From WGMK01 sp044359155 (GTDB lineage Bacteria > Hydrogenedentota > Hydrogenedentia > Hydrogenedentales > JAEUWI01): a stretch of 12,287 nucleotides of DNA. The notes under the pieces were generated by a model. That model worked only from the letters and a program-made list of their open reading frames with translations. It ran no database searches and had not been told where the DNA came from. Shown piece by piece: positions 7,116-12,287 of this stretch (the stretch's first letter is position 1; the number at the start of each line of letters is the position of its first letter). The translations under genes and the position numbers were made by a program. The stretch covers positions 1 to 12,287 of the forward strand of contig JBIKMR010000121.1 of assembly GCA_044359155.1 (NCBI GenBank), written 5' to 3'.

Positions 7116-7132
7116 TGTGGAATTGTGGATAG
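7116..7132 (-). promoter_or_regulatory. Overlapping tandem DnaA-like boxes
   Basis: On the + strand TGTGGAATT (7116-7124) and TGTGGATAG (7124-7132) share one base. Read on the - strand these are AATTCCACA and CTATCCACA; the latter differs from TTATCCACA at one position. Both point the same way, towards the AT-rich tract. Confidence 0.6.
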
Positions 7133-7211
7133 CGCCTCTAAGCCCATAGCCTGAATACATTTGGCTAGCCTTACACCGCGTTCCCCAAGGAATACAGCAA
7201 CCATTAACATC

Positions 7212-7223
7212 GTGAAATTTCAC
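7212..7223. repeat. Perfect 12-bp palindrome GTGAAATTTCAC
   Basis: Uninterrupted 12-bp palindrome 88 bases beyond the 3' end of the PilB/GspE gene, within the candidate origin region. It is not the parS consensus. It may bind a dimeric regulator or origin-associated protein; no assignment is possible. Confidence 0.4.
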
Positions 7224-7310
7224 AACAATCCCACAAGGGTTGGAAGGGCACAAAAGGGGGCTGAGCGCCGAGTACATACAAGGGATTGTGGATGGACCAC
7301 CGAAGAGCTA

Positions 7311-9275
7311 TCAGGTGCGGATGACGCGGAGGAATTCTTCGGGGTTTACAACCCCCTTCTTTACCTTCTCCCGGCAACGCATCGACATGGTCTTCAGTTT
7401 GGCTGCTTTCTGAATCTCGTCTATCGAAGCGTCCTCAGCAATCAACTTGCGTACGGCAGCGGTAATTTCCAAGATCTCGAAAATACCCGTGCGGCCTGCG
7501 TTGCCCGTGCCGTAGCAAGAAGGACACCCGGCACCCCGATAGAGCTTCTTCTGCGTAGCAGGAAGGCCCAGCGACCGCAGCATATCCGCGCTCGCATCAA
7601 AGGATTTCTTGCAGTTAGGGCAAATCATGCGGACCAAACGCTGCGCAATCACCGAGGTAAGGGCGCTGGAAATCAAGAAAGAGGGCACGCCCATGTTGCG
7701 CAGGGTGCTCACGGCTTCGGGGGCGTCGTTGGTGTGAAGCGTGCTGAATACCAAGTGGCCCGTCATGGCTGCCCGCGTAGCGATTCGTGCCGTTTCCGCA
7801 TCGCGGATTTCACCCACCAGCAGCACGTCAATGTCCTGACGCAGCGCGGCGCGCAGGGTATTGGCAAAGGTCAGCTCGATATCCGGGTCAATCTGCACCT
7901 GGTTGATGCCGGGAATCTGGTACTCGACCGGGTCCTCCAGCGTCACGATGCTCTCGGTCATCACGTTCTTCTGGTTCAACATGGCGTACAGGGTGGTGGT
8001 TTTGCCACTGCCCGTGGGGCCTGTAACTAGAATCATGCCATAGGGTTGCAGGATAATCCGGTTGATCTTGGTCTCGTCTTCCTCGTCCAGGCCAAGGTCG
8101 CGCACGCCGGACAGCACACTGCTCTGGTCAAGCAAGCGCAATACCACGCGTTCTCCAAGGAAAGTAGGCAGAGTGGCCACGCGCACGTCGAACTCGCGCC
8201 CACCAATCTCCATGCTGATGTGGCCGTCTTGCGGCAGACGGGTGTTGGTAATGTCCAGATCCGACATGATCTTGATGCGCGACACCACCGCCAGAACGTT
8301 GTTCTCCGGGATGCTCATCACGTCATGAAGGATACCGTCGATACGGTACCGCACCCGTGTTTCCGGGTCTTGTGGGTCAATGTGGACATCCGTTGCGCCT
8401 GAATTGGCGGCACCTTCCATGATGGTTCCCACAATCTTCACCACCGACGCGCCCGAGGCCGCCTTGGCAATGTCCTCGAAACGCGATACCTTGGGGGCAG
8501 CAGTATCAGCCACGGGAAGTTTCTCCTGGGTTTTGCCACGGGCGGGTTTGGAAGTGGGGGGCACTGGCGCTTCCGGCTCTGAAAGCACCGCGCGCTTGCG
8601 CTCTGCCTTGGGTGCAGGCGCGGCAGCAGGCTTTGCTTCCTCGATGCTGGAATAGCGCTTGTCTATCTCGGCTTGCATGTCTTCCACAGCGGTAAGCATG
8701 GGATGGATGCGCAAGCCCAGCAAAAGGCCCAAGTCTTTAAGCTTGGCCTTGGTCTGCGGGTTGCCTATAAGGACCGTCAGCCGGTCGCCGTCAAGCTGCA
8801 AGGGCAAAAATTCGAACTTCTTCGCAATATGGTGGGGCACATGTTCGAGCGCATTCTTGCTGCTTTTGGCATTGATAAGCGAAGAGAACTCGAGATCATG
8901 CTGTCGGCTGAGGGCTTTAGTAAGAATTTCCCGTGACACAAATCCGCGCTCAAGCAGGATGTTTCCCAGCAAGCGGCCACTGCGCTTCTGTTCATTCAGC
9001 GCCTCGACAAGCTGCTGCTTCTCCAAGTCGCCGGTTTCCACCAGGAAATCGCCCAGCGATTGGTGCTCGTCCCGCGCGGATTTGGGATGAAACTCGTATC
9101 GAAGCACATCGTCAACGGCGGAGAAGGAAACCTTGCCAGACTGGAGTAGCTGCTTGTACCAAGGCACGCCGCTCTTCGCCTCGTGCTCCTGCGCACGATC
9201 CAGCTCCTCCCGCGTTATCACGTCCTGCTTCACCAACTGCTCGCCAGCAGCCCGGTGCTTAAGGTCATCGCCCAT
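7311..9275 (-). CDS. PilB/GspE-type secretion or type IV pilus assembly ATPase with MshEN N-terminal region
   Basis: This 654-residue ATPase powers pilus or pseudopilus extension at the inner membrane, or type II secretion. Residues 10-60 look like a degenerate helical repeat. Residues 73-96 and 102-125 are two 24-residue LG..L...G....... motifs ending in Q, with a 5-residue spacer, matching the c-di-GMP-binding MshEN layout. An Ala/Pro-rich linker (about 212-262) leads to the ATPase core. There Walker A is GPTGSGKT (419-426), the Asp box is TLEDPVEY (445-452), the Walker B region is LLVGEIRD (485-492) and the His box is GHLVFSTLHTND (506-517). A zinc site is formed by C552/C555 and C584/C587. 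GGGAGGG at 9285-9291, 9 bases upstream, supports the ATG. No other pilus genes are nearby, so PilB, GspE and MshE cannot be separated. The gene is transcribed towards the candidate origin. Confidence 0.93.
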   Translation of the reverse strand: MGDDLKHRAAGEQLVKQDVITREELDRAQEHEAKSGVPWYKQLLQSGKVSFSAVDDVLRYEFHPKSARDEHQSLGDFLVETGDLEKQQLVEALNEQKRSGRLLGNILLERGFVSREILTKALSRQHDLEFSSLINAKSSKNALEHVPHHIAKKFEFLPLQLDGDRLTVLIGNPQTKAKLKDLGLLLGLRIHPMLTAVEDMQAEIDKRYSSIEEAKPAAAPAPKAERKRAVLSEPEAPVPPTSKPARGKTQEKLPVADTAAPKVSRFEDIAKAASGASVVKIVGTIMEGAANSGATDVHIDPQDPETRVRYRIDGILHDVMSIPENNVLAVVSRIKIMSDLDITNTRLPQDGHISMEIGGREFDVRVATLPTFLGERVVLRLLDQSSVLSGVRDLGLDEEDETKINRIILQPYGMILVTGPTGSGKTTTLYAMLNQKNVMTESIVTLEDPVEYQIPGINQVQIDPDIELTFANTLRAALRQDIDVLLVGEIRDAETARIATRAAMTGHLVFSTLHTNDAPEAVSTLRNMGVPSFLISSALTSVIAQRLVRMICPNCKKSFDASADMLRSLGLPATQKKLYRGAGCPSCYGTGNAGRTGIFEILEITAAVRKLIAEDASIDEIQKAAKLKTMSMRCREKVKKGVVNPEEFLRVIRT

Positions 9276-9284
9276 GCGGTCGCG

Positions 9285-9291
9285 CCCTCCC
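9285..9291 (-). promoter_or_regulatory. Ribosome binding site of the PilB/GspE gene
   Basis: GGGAGGG on the - strand, 9 bases before the ATG at 9275. A strong Shine-Dalgarno that fixes the start. Confidence 0.7.
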
Positions 9292-9372
9292 GTTCGCTTC
9301 CCAACACGACGCGATTATAGAAAGCGCGAATTCTGCAACGCAATAACCAAATGCGGGGGCGGAATTGGCGGC

Positions 9373-11196
9373 CTATTCTTTGGCTAGGGCCGCTGCATAG
9401 GCATCACGGTAGGCTTGCGCGGTTGCGCCATCTTGCAGCACTACGACAACACCTGCCGCTTCCAGCGCGCCCGCCTCGATAGTTAGCCTGCCATTGTCCA
9501 AGCTAAACGGTAGATCGACCACGCCTGTTTCCCCCACTCGCACGACCGCCGCCGGGGCGGGTTTGGCCCAGTCCAGCGAGAGGGGTGTTGCGTCAAAGGC
9601 TTGGAAGGGATAGGCCTCGGGGTGGATTTCGTAGCGCGTGTTGGTAAGCACCAGCAGCAGCTTGTCTCGCCCCAGCAAGGGAGCTACGTCCACACCTTCG
9701 GGAGCATTCACAGCGGCAGCCCACACGTCTGCATCCAGGAAATCCTCACGCAGCACGGTCATCACCCGGCCCCACTGGGTCATGGCGGCTATGGCGTCGG
9801 GCCACTTCTCTGCCAACTCCTTGCTGTGGTTGAACCAGAGAATGCCCTTGGCACCCCGCCCCAAGTTAAACGTCAACTGGGCGGCCAGTTCATTCGGCGT
9901 GGGCGAGGTCCGTTTGGGACGCTCGCCCCAGTCGCCAACGCCTTGCGTCCATACCCAGATGGGCTTCGGCTCGGTGGCGTACTTCAGGTCCTGGGTGTAC
10001 CAGGCCGTTTCTTCCAGCCGCGTGCCATAGGGCTTTGGCCATTTGCTGCTCGATGGCGCGGTTACGGAATAATGGTCTTGGCAGGGGATGTCCGCAATCG
10101 GGCCGTATTCCATAAACTTGATATTACGGCACAGGGTGATGAAGCTGGGTTTGGTGACATCGTACTCGCGCAGTTCCGTGTCTGTATGCAGCATGATGTT
10201 CGACGGTATCGACCAGTCCGGCTCGTCCTGAATCATCCAGCACAGAAGGCTCGGCTTGTCCTTCAGCGCAAGCACGCGCTGCTCCACGGTCGGCACGCTG
10301 GTATGCACCATGTTGCGCATCCCCAGCTTCACGCCGTAATCGTAGAATTGATCATTCACATCGCCGCCCGCCACCACCGTGTCGATGTGCATTTTGGACA
10401 AGGCTTCCGCCGTGTCATCCCTGACGGTCCACACGCCGATGGGGAAATAATCCGGGTGTGCACGCCGGTGCGCGTACACCGGGGATACGGTCTCGCCCGA
10501 CTTCACCTGCGCCTTAACAATCATCAGCTGCCCCAAGGGGAGCGGCTGTGCCAGCGTAACCGTGGCCACCGCCGCGCCCGGCGAATAAGCTACTTCGCCC
10601 AGCGTCGCCTCTGCGCCTTCGATGCTGATGCCTTCCACCGTGAAGGGTTCGGTGGTCGCCGCGCGCAGGTGTACCGTCAGCCGGTTCAACTCCGGCCACA
10701 CTCGCAAGTAGGATACCCGGTAAGGGTTTTCCGTCAAGGTTCCCTTATAAGAAATCACAGGCTTCCAGTTGCCCTCGACATAACTGAACTTGAAGGGGGC
10801 GTCTAGTGCGAAGTCCTTGGTCTTGGCGTTGATCTCCAACACCGTCAATTCGCCGGGCGACAACTGCTCGTCATACATGCGGTCCCAAGCAATGAAATGG
10901 TTGAGTCGCCAATAGGACTCATCCTGCCCGTTTGCCCGCCAGAACCGCAGCGACATATCCTTGTCCGAGGTGTTACGCAGGTAGAGATACAGCAGCCCGC
11001 CCTCGTTAGGAAATTCATTCTCCAGTTCAACTACCTGGTCCTTCTCCCAGCGCGCCGGGCGATAATGCAGGTGTTCCAGCACCAGCTTGTCGCGGCTTCG
11101 CGCTTCGCGGTCTGCGCCCACTTGGGCAGATTGCCCAAAGGCAGGCAGCCCGCCGAGCCCGAGCAAGAGCATTAGAAGAAATACATACTGCTTCAT
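9373..11196 (-). CDS. Secreted glycoside-hydrolase-like (TIM-barrel) protein of unknown family
   Basis: The 607-residue protein begins with a clear signal peptide (KQ, a leucine-rich core, then LPAFGQSA; cleavage near residue 21-24), so it is exported. Residues about 35-245 look like beta-rich, carbohydrate-binding or immunoglobulin-like modules (for example LLYLYLRNTSDKDMSLRFW). From FPIGVWTVRDD (about 251) a barrel-like region runs to about 490. It contains HIDTVVAGGD, LCWMIQDEPDW with acidic D324/E325/D327, PKPIWVWTQGVGDWGE and RGAKGILWFNHS. The DEPD segment after a tryptophan-bearing strand resembles the acid/base position of clan GH-A enzymes. The last about 100 residues are a beta-sandwich-like tail. 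Likely role is polysaccharide breakdown outside the cytoplasm, but I do not recognise a specific GH family. AAGGA at 11206-11210, 9 bases upstream, supports the start. It lies 97 bases upstream of the PilB gene on the same strand. Confidence 0.72.
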   Translation of the reverse strand: MKQYVFLLMLLLGLGGLPAFGQSAQVGADREARSRDKLVLEHLHYRPARWEKDQVVELENEFPNEGGLLYLYLRNTSDKDMSLRFWRANGQDESYWRLNHFIAWDRMYDEQLSPGELTVLEINAKTKDFALDAPFKFSYVEGNWKPVISYKGTLTENPYRVSYLRVWPELNRLTVHLRAATTEPFTVEGISIEGAEATLGEVAYSPGAAVATVTLAQPLPLGQLMIVKAQVKSGETVSPVYAHRRAHPDYFPIGVWTVRDDTAEALSKMHIDTVVAGGDVNDQFYDYGVKLGMRNMVHTSVPTVEQRVLALKDKPSLLCWMIQDEPDWSIPSNIMLHTDTELREYDVTKPSFITLCRNIKFMEYGPIADIPCQDHYSVTAPSSSKWPKPYGTRLEETAWYTQDLKYATEPKPIWVWTQGVGDWGERPKRTSPTPNELAAQLTFNLGRGAKGILWFNHSKELAEKWPDAIAAMTQWGRVMTVLREDFLDADVWAAAVNAPEGVDVAPLLGRDKLLLVLTNTRYEIHPEAYPFQAFDATPLSLDWAKPAPAAVVRVGETGVVDLPFSLDNGRLTIEAGALEAAGVVVVLQDGATAQAYRDAYAAALAKE

Positions 11197-11205
11197 TCTG
11201 GGAGT

Positions 11206-11210
11206 TCCTT
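11206..11210 (-). promoter_or_regulatory. Ribosome binding site of the secreted hydrolase-like gene
   Basis: AAGGA on the - strand, 9 bases before the ATG at 11196, which begins a textbook signal peptide. The two signals agree on the start. Confidence 0.6.
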
Positions 11211-11388
11211 GGTGGGTGGTGCAGGTAGGAGTGGTCCATCATTGCCTGTGGCTTGAGGGAAGCCAAGGAAAGCGCGTTTGCGCCGGAATCCATACTCGAC
11301 ATTCTCCACAAGAATTGACCCGTATTGCGGAGAAAAGTTTCGTCATTAATGCAGTTCTAACCTGCCTCAATGCAGAGTCGTCAGGCAC

Positions 11389-11426
11389 AAAAAAACCGTG
11401 GCAGCAGGATCGCCTGCCGCCACGGT
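11389..11426 (-). terminator. Rho-independent terminator of the transketolase-type gene
   Basis: ACCGTGGC (11395-11402) pairs with GCCACGGT (11419-11426). After one A-C mismatch, GCAGG (11404-11408) pairs with CCTGC (11413-11417), with loop ATCG. On the - strand the stem starts 6 bases after the stop codon and is followed by seven Ts (11389-11395 read as A on +; the innermost A-T pair belongs to the stem). This is a classic intrinsic terminator. Confidence 0.88.
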
Positions 11427-11432
11427 GTTTTG

Positions 11433-12287
11433 TTAGAAGCTCTTAATCTTCGCAAGGATACTGTCCGCATCCAGGCCTTGGTGGAAGATGTGCTCGGCGA
11501 TGCCGCCTTCGCCGGGTTTGGACACCGCCATCACGTCGAACTTGGGGGCGTGGCCGCGCTGTAGGAGCCAGGTGCCGAAGCGGCTGCCGAGGCCGGTCTT
11601 GATATTCTGTCCCTCGACCACGAGCACAAAAGGGGCCGCGCCCAGCTTGGCCATGCTGGCTTCGTCCACCACGTTGAGCGTGGCCTTGTTGACCAGGCCC
11701 ACGTCGAGCCCGGCCTCGCGGGCGCGCTCGACGGCATCCAGCGCGCGGTAGAGCAGTTCACCATAGGCCACCACGTAACCATCCTTGCCCTCGCGGATAA
11801 CATCGTCCTTGCCGGGCGTAAAGGTGTAGCCCGCGCCGAAGTATTCGCTGCCGTCTTCTTTCAGGATAAGCGGCACCTTGCTGCGGGTGGAGAACACATA
11901 GCGGATGCCGGGATCATTCCAGATGCTGTTGACCACGGCCTTGAGCTGGTTGGTATCCGCCGAGAAATAGAGGCGCGTGTTGTCCGCCTCGCCAATGCCG
12001 CAGTCCGCCAGCATCACGTTCACGCCGTAGTGGCAGGTGTTGTCGGCAATCTCGTCCACGCCCGCATGGCTGAAGTGGCACATCAGGTTCGCGCCGTTCA
12101 GGCGCGCCATGGTGGCCTCGGAGATGATCATTTCAAGGAAGGCAGAGAAGGTGCTGAAGAGGCCCTGCTTGCCCGGGGCGAAGCCGAAGCCGGCGGCAGC
12201 GCTCAGGTTGCCGCGCTCCTGCACACCGCCGTTGATGCATACATCTGGATGCGCCTGGCGCAAGCCCTTCAGGCCGGTCGATCCCTC
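11433..12287 (-). CDS. Transketolase-type thiamine diphosphate enzyme, C-terminal part (5' truncated by window)
   Basis: The frame stays open to the right window edge (284 visible residues), so the start lies outside; the TTG at 12263 is internal. The visible part begins EGSTGLKGL, followed by INGGVQERGNLSAAAGFG. The glutamate in GVQERG (visible residue 24) is the position that activates the thiamine cofactor in transketolase and DXS relatives. A pyrimidine-binding domain follows (FSTFSAFLEMIISEA, FSHAGVDEIADNTCHYG, VMLADCGIGEADN), then the C-terminal transketolase domain (GYVVAYGELLYRALDAV, VGLVNKATLNVVD, VLVVEGQN). The N-terminal diphosphate-binding GDG motif is out of view, so it could be a full-length transketolase or a separate C-terminal subunit. 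Such enzymes move two-carbon ketol groups between sugar phosphates in the pentose phosphate pathway. The divergent SHAGVD segment in place of the usual THDSIGLGEDGPTHQ suggests a non-standard subfamily. A strong terminator follows the stop. Confidence 0.87.
   Translation of the reverse strand, partial: EGSTGLKGLRQAHPDVCINGGVQERGNLSAAAGFGFAPGKQGLFSTFSAFLEMIISEATMARLNGANLMCHFSHAGVDEIADNTCHYGVNVMLADCGIGEADNTRLYFSADTNQLKAVVNSIWNDPGIRYVFSTRSKVPLILKEDGSEYFGAGYTFTPGKDDVIREGKDGYVVAYGELLYRALDAVERAREAGLDVGLVNKATLNVVDEASMAKLGAAPFVLVVEGQNIKTGLGSRFGTWLLQRGHAPKFDVMAVSKPGEGGIAEHIFHQGLDADSILAKIKSF

Larger units (their letters stand above)
6637..7310. other. oriC: Candidate chromosomal replication origin (oriC)
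   Basis: No credible gene lies between dnaN and the PilB/GspE gene. The stretch holds eight TCCACA/TGTGGA cores. On the + strand they are at 6752-6757, 6811-6816 and 6951-6956. On the - strand they are at 6863-6868, 6914-6919, 7116-7121, 7124-7129 and 7287-7292. Chance would give about 0.3 for both strands of this length. One belongs to a perfect TTATCCACA. Two overlap in tandem beside a 45-base tract with 38 A/T. A DnaA-box cluster, an unwinding-prone tract and an adjacent dnaN are the classical bacterial oriC pattern. Two other palindromes (7163-7170 and 7212-7223) lie within it. It probably also contains the dnaN promoter, which I could not place with confidence. Function is inferred from sequence only. 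Confidence 0.72.

Noticed and set aside
7227..7235. AATCCCACA as a ninth DnaA box
   Set aside because: It lacks the TCCACA core, so it was not counted.
7161..8030. 289-residue open frame on the + strand
   Set aside because: Mostly antisense to the C-terminal half of the PilB/GspE gene, which has full catalytic motifs; shadow frame.
9601..10806. 401-residue open frame on the + strand
   Set aside because: Antisense to the secreted hydrolase-like gene in GC-rich DNA; residue content (many His, Arg, Gly) is typical of shadow frames.

Overview
This is a bacterial chromosomal window from a Gram-negative-type organism of fairly high GC. Eye-counted 60-base lines range from about 40% GC in parts of dnaN and rarD to about 68% in the flavoprotein gene. 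No species can be named from sequence alone. The gene mix is a YpdA-type flavoprotein, a Gfo/Idh/MocA oxidoreductase, a retinol-saturase-like flavoprotein, a secreted glycoside-hydrolase-like protein and a PilB/GspE ATPase. That mix would suit a PVC-, Hydrogenedentota- or Acidobacteria-like environmental bacterium; this is inference only. There are no rRNA or tRNA genes, CRISPR arrays, insertion sequences or phage genes.

Layout, left to right. (1) A + strand operon holds the C-terminal part of a Gfo/Idh/MocA dehydrogenase (cut by the left edge), overlapping by ATGA with a ypdA-like flavoprotein gene. (2) A GC hairpin separates it from a convergent - strand gene for a retinol-saturase/carotenoid-isomerase-like oxidoreductase. 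(3) Divergent from that is a + strand, membrane-anchored alpha/beta hydrolase. It converges, with only 8 bases between stops, on (4) a - strand rarD transporter gene. (5) dnaN, the DNA polymerase III sliding clamp, is on the - strand, with a strong hairpin between it and rarD. (6) A 687-base non-coding stretch (6624-7310) follows. (7) A - strand PilB/GspE ATPase has a c-di-GMP-type MshEN N-terminal region. (8) A - strand secreted glycoside-hydrolase-like protein comes next. (9) The C-terminal part of a transketolase-type enzyme is cut by the right edge and ends in a good rho-independent terminator.

The most interesting part is the non-coding stretch upstream of dnaN. It contains eight TCCACA/TGTGGA cores. 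One is a perfect TTATCCACA DnaA box, and two form an overlapping tandem pair that abuts a 45-base tract with only 7 G/C bases. This looks like a chromosomal replication origin. dnaA itself is not next to dnaN here; a PilB/GspE gene occupies that side. If the origin fires bidirectionally, dnaN, rarD and the flavoprotein gene run with the fork, while the PilB, hydrolase-like and transketolase genes run towards the origin.

Other points of note are a ypdA homologue lacking the cysteine proposed as catalytic in S. aureus YpdA, a possible second start that would give a soluble form of the alpha/beta hydrolase, and near-canonical spacing of the two 24-residue MshEN motifs in the ATPase with both lead arginines replaced.
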